Positions 1 through 5,435 are shown, numbered from the stretch's first letter. The stretch: DNA of 5,988 nt from Bacillota bacterium (GCA_030705725.1 JAUZPW010000097.1:1-5988); one strand, 5' to 3'. Notes: generated by a model not told the origin, from the sequence alone. Made by a program: numbers and translations.

Positions 1-19
1 CGGACAATAGGGAAAAGGC

Positions 20-814
20 ATGAAAATAGATTTTCACGTTCATTTATTTCCCGACGAGGTCGCCCGGAAAGCGATACCGGAGCTTGCGCGCCGCGCCGGC
101 CGCGGCCCGTACACGGACGGAACGCTTTCGGGTACTACCAGAAAGTTTAAGGAATCGAAAGTCGACGGATTTGTTGTGCTGAGCATCGCGACTAACCCGA
201 AACAACAGAAAAACGTCAATGATTTCGCGATAAAACTCAAAAACGAAGGCCTGACTGCTTTCGGCTCCGTGCATCCGGAGGCTCCGGACAAGCTTGAAGA
301 GTTACATAGAATCAGGGCAGCGGGGCTTTCGGGCCTAAAGCTTCACCCTGTATATCAGAATTTCGTAATCAACGACCGTTCCATGTACCCCGTTTACGAT
401 TACTGCGAGGCCGCCGGTTTACCGATATGTTTTCACGCGGGGGTCGATGTCGGTTTCCCGGATGACAGATCCGCTTTTCCGGAGTTTTACGCCGATATAA
501 TCAGGGATTTTCCCGGTCTCAAGGTTATATTCGCACATCTGGGCGGATATAAAGCGTGGGACGACGTTTATTCCTTTATTGCCGGCAAGGGGCGCGAGGT
601 GTACTTTGATACCGCCGCAATAAACTGGACGATTGACCGTGATTTTGCCGTGAGAATCATTGAAAAACACGGCGCGGACAGGATCCTTATGGGCAGCGAC
701 TGCCCGTGGGACGACCCGAAAAACGCGGCGGATTTCATTGATTCGCTGAAGCTGAGCGACGGTAAAAAGGATATGATCTTTTCGCTTAACGCAAAAAGAC
801 TTTTAAAGATCTAA
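20..814 (+). CDS. Metal-dependent amidohydrolase family protein (amidohydrolase_2 / TIM-barrel type)
   Basis: This 264-residue protein has the layout of a cytoplasmic TIM-barrel amidohydrolase of the amidohydrolase_2 type. An N-terminal DFHVH gives the HxH metal site (His6, His8). Further barrel motifs follow in order: KLHP (His109), CFHAG (His139), FAHLGG (His173) and GSDCPW (Asp227, the usual catalytic and metal-binding aspartate). The end, with LNAKRLL, matches the family's typical NAxRLL tail, so the protein looks complete. Members hydrolyse or decarboxylate small cyclic or carboxylated substrates; the sequence does not reveal which. The ATG at 20 is preceded by purine-rich AGGG and AAAGG, and the HxH motif falls at the normal distance from it. 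A TAG at 8-10 may end an upstream gene, but too little is visible to tell. It is the first visible gene of a plus-strand series, 20 bases ahead of the next. Family is confident; substrate unknown. Confidence 0.88.
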   Translation: MKIDFHVHLFPDEVARKAIPELARRAGRGPYTDGTLSGTTRKFKESKVDGFVVLSIATNPKQQKNVNDFAIKLKNEGLTAFGSVHPEAPDKLEELHRIRAAGLSGLKLHPVYQNFVINDRSMYPVYDYCEAAGLPICFHAGVDVGFPDDRSAFPEFYADIIRDFPGLKVIFAHLGGYKAWDDVYSFIAGKGREVYFDTAAINWTIDRDFAVRIIEKHGADRILMGSDCPWDDPKNAADFIDSLKLSDGKKDMIFSLNAKRLLKI

Positions 815-834
815 AATAGGGGAGAATTGCATAA

Positions 835-1464
835 ATGGATAAGGCAGCTTTATTCAAGATAAGCTACGGCTTGTTTTTAGCCGGAACCGCGACGGAAGAA
901 AAAGAAAACGCGTGTATAATAAACACAGTCATGCAGGTCACGTCGATTCCTGCAAGAGTGACGTTGGCGCTTCAAAAACGGAACCTGACGCACGATCTTA
1001 TTATTAAAAAGGGAAGCCTTGCTTTGTCGATTCTGGCGCAGGACTGCCCGCTTGATACCATCGCCGCGTTCGGGCTTAAAAGCGGGCGTGACGTTGATAA
1101 GTTCCTGAATGTAAAATACAAAACAGACGGGAACAAAAACCCTTATCTTGAGTCAGAATCAACAGCGATGCTGTCGCTTTCTGTATTTGACAGTAGAGAT
1201 ATGGGTACGCATACGATGTTTTTCTGCGATGTTCTCGACGCGCTTTTATTCAACGATAAAAAACCGATTACATATGACCTTTACCGCGAGCTGAAAAGCG
1301 GAGGAAAAACCGAAGCTGCGGCGATTTCTTCCGCTAAAAAAGCCGAATGGGTCTGCTCGGTCTGCCACTATAAATACGACGGGGAAATTCCGTTTGAAGA
1401 GCTGCCGGACAGCTATGTCTGCCCGGTATGCAAACAGCCGAAATCGGTATTTGTAAAGGTGTGA
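835..1464 (+). CDS. Flavin reductase-like domain fused to C-terminal rubredoxin (high-molecular-weight rubredoxin type)
   Basis: This 209-residue protein has two parts. Residues 1 to about 155 resemble an FMN-binding split-barrel flavin reductase; the opening, with the phrases NACIINTVMQV and PARVTLALQK, is typical. Residues 172-209 are a rubredoxin domain with Cys174, Cys177, Cys196 and Cys199 in two CxxC/CPVC knuckles that should bind one iron. Only 18 residues separate the knuckles, shorter than in free-standing rubredoxins, as is common in fused forms. This architecture is known from high-molecular-weight rubredoxin (Hrb) of acetogens and other clostridia, where it passes electrons from NAD(P)H to flavodiiron proteins that detoxify O2 or NO. 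That role here is inferred from architecture; no flavodiiron gene lies in the window. The ATG at 835 follows GGGGAG at 819-824, ten bases upstream. The next gene starts nine bases after its stop. Confidence 0.88.
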   Translation: MDKAALFKISYGLFLAGTATEEKENACIINTVMQVTSIPARVTLALQKRNLTHDLIIKKGSLALSILAQDCPLDTIAAFGLKSGRDVDKFLNVKYKTDGNKNPYLESESTAMLSLSVFDSRDMGTHTMFFCDVLDALLFNDKKPITYDLYRELKSGGKTEAAAISSAKKAEWVCSVCHYKYDGEIPFEELPDSYVCPVCKQPKSVFVKV

Positions 1465-1473
1465 AATTATAAA

Positions 1474-2385
1474 ATGACAGAAAAAGAACCGGTGCTCGCC
1501 ATTCTGGCCGCAGGATTGGGAAGCCGTTACGGAGGCCTGAAGCAGGTTGACCCTATAGGGCCGAACGGGGAGCTGATTATAGATTATTCCTTATACGACG
1601 CGAAGCAGGCGGGATTCAGCAGAGCGGTATTTGTGATCAAGAAAGAAAACGAGAGCTTATTTGAAGAGAAGATCGGACGCCGCGCAAGAAGGCTGATGGA
1701 TGTTTCCTATGCCTATCAGGATATAGACGACATCCCGCAAGGCGCTTCTGTACCGGAGGGCAGGGTTAAGCCGTGGGGAACCGGACACGCGGTTTATTCA
1801 CTGAGAAATCACATTTCCGGCCCGTTCGGCGTTATTAACGCGGACGATTTTTACGGCAGGGAAACGTATTTTATGCTTTATCGGTTTCTGCGGGACGCGT
1901 GCGACAGGGGAAAATATGATTACTGCATGGTAGGGTTTGACCTGTCAAACACTCTTACGGAAAACGGCGGGGTATCGAGAGGCGTCTGCGAGGTATCGGA
2001 CGAGGGAATGCTTAGGTCTGTAACGGAGATGCTTAAGATAGAAAGCCGCGGCGGGGGCGTTTTTTGTGAGGAAAACGGAAAGGAAATCGAGCTTTCCCCT
2101 CATTCAATTGCGTCGTTAAACGTTTGGGGCTTTACACCGTCTTTTTTAAGGGAGCTTGAAACAGGCTTTTCAAAGTTTGTTTCAGAGCAAAACGGCGATC
2201 CGCTGAAAAGAGAATATTATCTTCCGTCGGCGGTAGACGCGCTTATCAAGAATGGAAAAGCCGGTGTTAAAGTCCTTAAAAGCAGTGAAAAATGGTACGG
2301 CGTTACTTACAAAGATGACAGAGAACGGGTAAAAAGCGCGCTTGCCGCAATGCAGGCGGAAGGCAAATATCCGCCTCTGTTGTAG
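1474..2385 (+). CDS. Sugar-phosphate-type nucleotidyltransferase (NTP_transferase family)
   Basis: This 303-residue cytoplasmic enzyme carries the nucleotidyltransferase signature at residues 10-23: LAAGLGSRYGG followed by Lys23, the loop that binds the NTP phosphates. PWGTGHA at residues 100-106 is the base/ribose region and NADDFYG at 122-128 supplies the metal-binding acidic pair (Asp124, Asp125). Such enzymes transfer a nucleotide from an NTP to a phosphorylated sugar or similar alcohol, producing activated precursors for cell-surface polymers. It belongs to a subgroup with a DxIGPNGE insertion after the signature loop rather than the classic glucose-1-phosphate thymidylyl- or uridylyltransferases, so the substrate is not assigned. 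Related genes often neighbour a phosphotransferase (from memory), but none is visible here. Start: the ATG at 1474 lies nine bases after the upstream stop, and the AAGG near 1457-1460 sits inside the previous gene's last codons, suggesting translational coupling. The gene appears intact. Confidence 0.85.
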   Translation: MTEKEPVLAILAAGLGSRYGGLKQVDPIGPNGELIIDYSLYDAKQAGFSRAVFVIKKENESLFEEKIGRRARRLMDVSYAYQDIDDIPQGASVPEGRVKPWGTGHAVYSLRNHISGPFGVINADDFYGRETYFMLYRFLRDACDRGKYDYCMVGFDLSNTLTENGGVSRGVCEVSDEGMLRSVTEMLKIESRGGGVFCEENGKEIELSPHSIASLNVWGFTPSFLRELETGFSKFVSEQNGDPLKREYYLPSAVDALIKNGKAGVKVLKSSEKWYGVTYKDDRERVKSALAAMQAEGKYPPLL

Positions 2386-2394
2386 ATAATCGGC

Positions 2395-2400
2395 AGGGGG
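2395..2400 (+). promoter_or_regulatory. Shine-Dalgarno sequence supporting an ATA start at 2409
   Basis: AGGGGG lies eight bases upstream of ATA at 2409, the normal spacing for a ribosome binding site. No ATG, GTG, TTG or CTG occurs in any plus frame between 2386 and 2462, while the reading frame from 2409 encodes a clear membrane anchor. The site therefore decides the start of the downstream gene in favour of 2409 rather than the GTG at 2463. Confidence 0.6.
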
Positions 2401-2408
2401 TAAGGGTT

Positions 2409-3788
2409 ATAAAAAAGTTTATATTCGCGGCAGCTATCGTCATTTTTATCGCGGCGGGAGCCGTGCTCATCTTTGCGCGCCGCGAAGTCCATGGGAGTGT
2501 TGCAGCAGCGGTTCCGCAAGTGGACGATACTCAAGATGACGGCAATGAAGCGGCAAATATCTCTAAGGCCACGCAGCTCTACAATTCCGGAGACGTAAAG
2601 GGAGCAGTTTTGTATCTGGATTCTCTTGAAGACGGAAAGCAGTCTGCGGTGCTAAAATCGCTGCGCGAGAAGTTTTATAACGAGTACAGGGACGGCACGG
2701 TTAAAAAAACGCGGGAATTGATAAAGAATTACGATTATAAAGGGGCCGCTGCCTTGCTTACGGATCTTTCGTCGCTTTCGGGAGAAAACGACGCGGAAGT
2801 TTTGAAGCTGCTCAAAATGTGCGAGGATTTCTCAGTTACCGAGGTCTACACGGGCGCTGTGGAGCATATTTTTTTCCATCCTCTTATTGCCTACCCCGAG
2901 CTTGCCTTTGACGGCGACGGTATGCAGCGCGGTTTTGACGAGTATTTCGTTACCGTTCCAGAGTTTAAGGAGATAATAAACGAGCTTTATGCCGAGAACT
3001 TTGTGCTTATCGATATAAGGCTTTTATATAGCGCTGATGAAAACGGCAAAGTTACTAAAAATGAGCTTTTGCTGCCGAAAGGAAAGCGGCCGCTGGTGCT
3101 CTCGATAGACGACCTTAATTTTTACAGGTATATGAAGAAAAACGGCATGGTGCACGGCTTCGCCATTAACGGTGAAGGGGAGATAGTAACCTATACCGAC
3201 AGCACCGACGGAACCAGAACATACTCGGACGATAACGAAATCGTCCCGATTCTTGAAAAGTTCATCGAGCAGCATCCTGATTTTTCATACGGCGGCCGCC
3301 GCGGAATTATCGCTTCGACGGGTTACGAGGGCACGCTCGGCTTCCGTACGGACGAAATGGACGCTCCCGACTACCCGGAAAGACTTCAAAAGGCCAAACA
3401 GATCGCCGATAAGCTGAAGGACATGGGGTGGATATTCGCCTGCCACAGCTACGGACATAATTCACCGTCAAAAAGATCGGTCGAACAGATGCGGCGCGAC
3501 TGCGACAAATGGATAAAGGAAGCCACGCCGGTTCTGGGTAAAACCGATATTTACATATATCCCTTCGGGGAGCTTATAAAAGACAACGATCCCAAGTTTT
3601 TATACCTCGTGGAAAAAGGCTACCGCATGTTCTGCGGAGTGCAAAAATCGCCGTACATTCGGTTCCACGGCAGTTATGTCTTGATGCAGCGCAGGAATAT
3701 CGACGGTATCTCATTAAAGGACGGGCGCGTCAAGGATATTCTCGATCCTTCAAAAATTCTTGACCCCTTGCGCCCGAAAACGGATTAA
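2409..3788 (+). CDS. Membrane-anchored divergent polysaccharide deacetylase (CE4/NodB-like), apparent ATA start
   Basis: Counted from the ATA at 2409 the product is 459 residues; the first conventional start, GTG at 2463, gives 441 and cuts through a hydrophobic segment. Upstream codons read (start)-Lys-Lys followed by about 20 hydrophobic residues and then RR, a typical signal anchor, so the protein should face outside the membrane. A charged linker and a helical, TPR-like stretch follow (about residues 45-140 of the long form). The C-terminal half has CE4 landmarks: the aspartate pair in LSIDDLNF (Asp234, Asp235), the metal-binding HSxxH in CHSYGHNSP (His346, His350), and YPFGE near 384-388 at the RxPYG position. 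That motif lacks its usual arginine, and about 110 residues separate motifs 1 and 2, more than in compact members. The likely role is removing acetyl groups from cell-wall or surface glycans, but activity is uncertain. The gene starts 23 bases after the nucleotidyltransferase. Confidence 0.78.
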   Translation: MKKFIFAAAIVIFIAAGAVLIFARREVHGSVAAAVPQVDDTQDDGNEAANISKATQLYNSGDVKGAVLYLDSLEDGKQSAVLKSLREKFYNEYRDGTVKKTRELIKNYDYKGAAALLTDLSSLSGENDAEVLKLLKMCEDFSVTEVYTGAVEHIFFHPLIAYPELAFDGDGMQRGFDEYFVTVPEFKEIINELYAENFVLIDIRLLYSADENGKVTKNELLLPKGKRPLVLSIDDLNFYRYMKKNGMVHGFAINGEGEIVTYTDSTDGTRTYSDDNEIVPILEKFIEQHPDFSYGGRRGIIASTGYEGTLGFRTDEMDAPDYPERLQKAKQIADKLKDMGWIFACHSYGHNSPSKRSVEQMRRDCDKWIKEATPVLGKTDIYIYPFGELIKDNDPKFLYLVEKGYRMFCGVQKSPYIRFHGSYVLMQRRNIDGISLKDGRVKDILDPSKILDPLRPKTD

Positions 3789-3819
3789 ACCGGAACTCCG
3801 GGGTAAAAATACAAAAACA

Positions 3820-3825
3820 GGAGGT
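3820..3825 (+). promoter_or_regulatory. Strong Shine-Dalgarno sequence for the small ACT-like gene
   Basis: GGAGGT lies nine bases before the ATG at 3835. It fixes that ATG as the start. The in-frame TTG at 3829 is only four bases away, too close, and the open frame further upstream merely overlaps the deacetylase gene. Confidence 0.75.
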
Positions 3826-3834
3826 ATTTTGAAA

Positions 3835-4083
3835 ATGTCAAAAACGATTATGGGAATTGAACTTCGCGAACGCGTCGAAAACGCCCCTAAAGTGCAGGAG
3901 CTTTTTACCAAATACGGCTGCTATATAAATACCAGGCTCGGCCTGCACAGCGCATCAAAAGACTCATGCAGCCCTCGCGGACTGATTATCCTGGAATTTA
4001 TCGACGGGGCCGACCGCGAGGCGGAAGCTCTTGAAAAGGAATTATCTGATTTCGAAGTAAATATTCAAAAAATGAAATTTTAA
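3835..4083 (+). CDS. Small ACT-like protein resembling the TM1266 / iron-only hydrogenase system regulator family
   Basis: This 82-residue protein begins MSKTIMGIELRERVENAPKV and ends with a short strand, VNIQKMKF. The alternation of strands and helices fits a ferredoxin-like beta-alpha-beta-beta-alpha-beta fold: strand IMGIEL, helix around NAPKVQELFTKY, strands around NTRLGLH and GLIILEFIDG, helix ADREAEALEKEL, final strand. Size and the GxxxxxR..LGLH pattern resemble small clostridial proteins related to TM1266, annotated as putative iron-only hydrogenase system regulators with an ACT-like fold. That link is from memory of family features, not a search. Cys29 and Cys45 (in SCSPRG) are present; whether they bind metal is unknown. 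There is no DNA-binding domain or signal peptide. The gene follows the deacetylase by 46 bases, has its own strong ribosome binding site, and is the last gene before the split terminator. Confidence 0.7.
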   Translation: MSKTIMGIELRERVENAPKVQELFTKYGCYINTRLGLHSASKDSCSPRGLIILEFIDGADREAEALEKELSDFEVNIQKMKF

Positions 4084-4086
4084 GAA

Positions 4087-4102
4087 AAAAAACCGGTTGG
4101 GC
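4087..4102. terminator. Left arm of a bidirectional intrinsic terminator split by an insertion sequence
   Basis: AAAAAACCGGTTGGGC, three bases after the small ACT-like gene, is the exact reverse complement of the segment at 5406-5421. Removing the insertion sequence and one copy of its target duplication rebuilds a 16-bp perfect stem with a nine-base loop (AGCAGAAAG). The stem is A-rich on one side and T-rich on the other, so it would terminate transcription from both convergent genes. In this copy the arms are about 1.3 kb apart, and termination here is probably impaired. Confidence 0.85.
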
Positions 4103-4104
4103 AG

Positions 4105-4108
4105 CAGA
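4105..4108. repeat. Target-site duplication, left copy (CAGA)
   Basis: CAGA directly abuts the left end of the insertion sequence and is repeated directly after the right end. A 3-5 bp duplication is normal for IS3-family elements. Four bases could match by chance, but the exact fit to both ends and to the rebuilt terminator loop makes this convincing. Confidence 0.82.
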
Positions 4109-4133
4109 TGAAGTGCCCCCCCAAAGTTAGACA
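4109..4133. repeat. Left terminal inverted repeat of the IS3-family element
   Basis: The 25-bp end starts TGAAGTG, continues with seven C residues and finishes AAAGTTAGACA. It matches the reverse complement of the right end at 22 of 25 positions; the differences are at positions 8, 13 and 14, in and beside the C-run. Confidence 0.88.
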
Positions 4134-4161
4134 GTATGATATACTGAAATAACTTTGGGGG
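4118..4161 (+). promoter_or_regulatory. Two-tier hairpin at the IS left end that covers the orfA ribosome binding site
   Basis: CCCCCAAAGTTA (4118-4129) is perfectly complementary to TAACTTTGGGGG (4150-4161), a 12-bp stem. Inside it CAGTAT (4132-4137) pairs with ATACTG (4141-4146) around a three-base loop. The GGGGGTG at 4157-4163, the only plausible ribosome binding site for the orfA ATG at 4169, lies in the 3' arm. RNA entering from outside the element would fold and hide this site. Insertion sequences such as IS10 and IS50 are known to use such structures to block transposase synthesis from read-through transcripts; that role here is inferred. Confidence 0.65.
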
Positions 4162-4168
4162 TGTTTTA

Positions 4169-4528
4169 ATGCCGAAAGGGGCCCCGTATTCAGGGGAATT
4201 CAAGCAAAAGGTCGTTGAGGATATCAGAAAGAATCGGCTCAGCTACCGGGAAGCTACGAGGAAATATGGAATCACCGATAAAATGGCAATCCAACGTTGG
4301 GAGCGTATATACCTCGAGGAAGGACCAGAAGGACTATACATTGAACGCCGTGGCCGTGCCTGCGCTGCTGGTGGCACACAAAAAGGGCGACCACCAAAGT
4401 TGGACAAGAAGGTAGAAGAAGATCTGATTGCTGAGAACCAACGACTGAAAGCTGAGATTGACTACCTAAAAAAATTGCAAGCCTTAGTATCCGAGAGGGT
4501 ACAGCGAGAGAAAAAGCAGAAGTCGTGA
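4169..4528 (+). CDS. IS3-family transposase OrfA (helix-turn-helix and leucine zipper)
   Basis: This 119-residue protein is the upstream IS3 frame. Residues about 8-50 form the usual helix-turn-helix (FKQKVVEDI, SYREATRKYGIT, IQRWERIY), which recognises the terminal repeats. A basic linker, KGRPPKLDKK, follows. Residues 83-107 make a leucine zipper with Leu86, Leu93, Leu100 and Val107 at exact seven-residue spacing, used for multimerisation. Alone, OrfA usually acts as a regulator; joined to OrfB by -1 frameshifting it forms the transposase. Its start follows GGGGGTG at the normal distance, but that site is in a hairpin. The stop TGA overlaps the orfB GTG in GTGA. The frame is intact and of ordinary length. 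Confidence 0.92.
   Translation: MPKGAPYSGEFKQKVVEDIRKNRLSYREATRKYGITDKMAIQRWERIYLEEGPEGLYIERRGRACAAGGTQKGRPPKLDKKVEEDLIAENQRLKAEIDYLKKLQALVSERVQREKKQKS
4462..4528 (+). other. orfA/orfB overlap with candidate -1 frameshift signals
   Basis: The orfB frame is open from 4462 (a TGA at 4459 closes it upstream) to beyond the orfA stop at 4526-4528, so a -1 slip anywhere here yields OrfAB. Two slippery runs lie in orfA phase: A_AAA_AAA at 4468-4474, a perfect X_XXY_YYZ heptamer, and G_AAA_AAG at 4510-4516. A small stem, GTATCC (4487-4492) with GGGTAC (4497-4502) around a GAGA tetraloop, lies between them, 12 bases after the first. The second site better preserves the usual OrfA C-terminus (LQALVSERVQRE) and enters orfB just before TELRQKH. 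The GTGA overlap alternatively permits coupled reinitiation. Confidence 0.6.
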
Positions 4529-5364
4529 CGGAACTAAGGCAGAAGCATAAGCTCGATGTACTCCTCGACGTGGCGAAGTTATCGCGTGCCACGTATTACT
4601 ACCATCTAAAAAGGCAAAGAAATCCGGATAAATACAGCGAAATCAAAGAACAAATCGGGTTGATATACATAGAAAACAAAGGCCGATTCGGCTATCGGAG
4701 AATCACACTGGTACTGCGGAATCATGGCTATGTTGTGAATCACAAGACAGTTCAGAAGTTGATGAAACAGCTAGGTATCGTCTGCCGCGTCAGAATGAAG
4801 AAATACCGATCTTACAAAGGCGAAATCGGCAAGGTGGCGCCAAATCTTTTGGCTCGTGACTTTAAGGCAGAAAAACCGAATCTGAAATGGGTTACCGATG
4901 TTACAGAGTTCAATTTGTTTGGCCAGAAGCTCTATCTGTCGCCGATTCTGGATTTGTGCAGCAGGGATATCGTTAGCTATACAATTTCGGACAGGCCGGT
5001 ATTATCTATGGTGACCTCCATGCTAGACAAGGCTTTTGCCACCATCCCAGATAACACCAACCTCATCCTCCATTCGGATCAGGGGTGGCAGTACCAGCAT
5101 AAGCAGTTTCAACGGATGCTCAAAAAGAAGGGTGTCCGACAGAGCATGAGCCGTAAAGGCAATTGTCTGGACTACGCTGTGATAGAAAACTTCTTTGGTC
5201 TACTCAAAAGTGAGCTGCTCTACCTGCAAGATTTCGAATCAATTGATCATTTTATCGCTGAACTGATTGAGTATCTTGACTACTACAATAATCGCCGTAT
5301 CAAGGCAAAACTTAAGGGCTTGCCACCCGTTTTGCACAGACAGCAAGCCCTTATGGCTGCTTAA
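4525..5364 (+). CDS. IS3-family transposase OrfB (DDE integrase core)
   Basis: This frame supplies the catalytic half of the transposase; as drawn from the GTG at 4525 it has 279 residues. Residues about 38-95 are the HTH_21-type region that precedes the core in this family (GRFGYRRITLVLRNHG is typical). The RNase H-like integrase core spans about 115-225. The catalytic triad is Asp125 (WVTDVTEF), Asp185 (HSDQGWQY) and Glu221 (DYAVIENFFG), with exactly 35 residues between the last two, the DD(35)E hallmark. Lys228 lies seven residues after the glutamate, as expected. The C-terminus (YLDYYNNRRIKAKLKGLPP) is the usual IS3 tail. It most likely functions as part of an OrfAB fusion made by -1 frameshifting; independent translation from GTG overlapping the orfA stop is possible. 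No truncation or missing catalytic residue is seen. Confidence 0.94.
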   Translation: MTELRQKHKLDVLLDVAKLSRATYYYHLKRQRNPDKYSEIKEQIGLIYIENKGRFGYRRITLVLRNHGYVVNHKTVQKLMKQLGIVCRVRMKKYRSYKGEIGKVAPNLLARDFKAEKPNLKWVTDVTEFNLFGQKLYLSPILDLCSRDIVSYTISDRPVLSMVTSMLDKAFATIPDNTNLILHSDQGWQYQHKQFQRMLKKKGVRQSMSRKGNCLDYAVIENFFGLLKSELLYLQDFESIDHFIAELIEYLDYYNNRRIKAKLKGLPPVLHRQQALMAA

Positions 5365-5373
5365 CTAAATATT

Positions 5374-5398
5374 TGTCTAACTTTTTGGGGTCACTTCA
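5374..5398. repeat. Right terminal inverted repeat of the IS3-family element
   Basis: Read on the minus strand this end begins TGAAGTGACCCC and finishes AAAAAGTTAGACA, matching the left repeat at 22 of 25 positions. It begins nine bases after the orfB stop and ends CACTTCA against the CAGA duplication. Confidence 0.88.
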
Positions 5399-5402
5399 CA
5401 GA
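5399..5402. repeat. Target-site duplication, right copy (CAGA)
   Basis: This is the second CAGA, directly after the right inverted repeat. With one copy removed, the flanks join into the nine-base loop of a perfect hairpin. Confidence 0.82.
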
Positions 5403-5405
5403 AAG

Positions 5406-5421
5406 GCCCAACCGGTTTTTT
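5406..5421. terminator. Right arm of the split bidirectional terminator
   Basis: GCCCAACCGGTTTTTT is the exact reverse complement of 4087-4102. It lies 14 bases beyond the htpG stop and would have provided the GC stem and U-tract for plus-strand transcripts, and the A side for htpG. Alone it contains only the loopless palindrome AACCGGTT and cannot form a good terminator hairpin. Confidence 0.85.
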
Positions 5422-5435
5422 GGCAATTTTTTGAG

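Larger units (their letters stand above)
4109..5398 (+). mobile_element. Complete IS3-family insertion sequence, 1290 bp
   Basis: The element is bounded by 25-bp imperfect inverted repeats starting TG and ending CA, flanked by CAGA on both sides, and encodes the two overlapping IS3 reading frames, orfA and orfB, with orfB in the -1 frame. Both frames are open and the catalytic residues are intact, so it appears competent to move. The separate orfA with leucine zipper and the HTH-plus-integrase orfB are closest in style to the IS150 group, although the group is not certain without ISfinder. It lies in the loop of a former bidirectional terminator between the operon and htpG. No passenger gene is present. 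Confidence 0.93.

Noticed and set aside
88..108. GC-rich run in the amidohydrolase gene as a regulatory element
   Set aside because: It codes for an ordinary Ala/Arg/Gly-rich stretch (LARRAGRGP) and needs no other explanation.
40..670. Minus-strand open frames over the amidohydrolase gene
   Set aside because: They are antisense shadows of a gene with clear family motifs; their translations show no domain and no ribosome binding sites.
2307..2534. Minus-strand open frame spanning the nucleotidyltransferase-deacetylase junction
   Set aside because: It is a shadow across the end of one gene and the anchor-coding region of the next; its translation is not protein-like.
3790..3801. CCGGA/TCCGG inverted repeat after the deacetylase gene as a terminator
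   Set aside because: The stem is only four or five pairs and no T-tract follows; it is probably chance.
3760..3834. Longer N-terminus for the small ACT-like protein, from TTG at 3760
   Set aside because: It overlaps the deacetylase gene, has no ribosome binding site, and adds a basic, unstructured peptide; the ATG at 3835 has GGAGGT at proper spacing.
4127..4155. Promoter for orfA using TTAGACA as -35 and TATGAT as -10
   Set aside because: The spacing between these two is far too short, and nothing close to consensus lies at 17 bases from either; no promoter could be supported.
4109..5398. IS region as part of a defence or other novel multi-gene system
   Set aside because: Only standard orfA and orfB are present between the terminal repeats; there is no passenger gene, and the flanking genes look like housekeeping.
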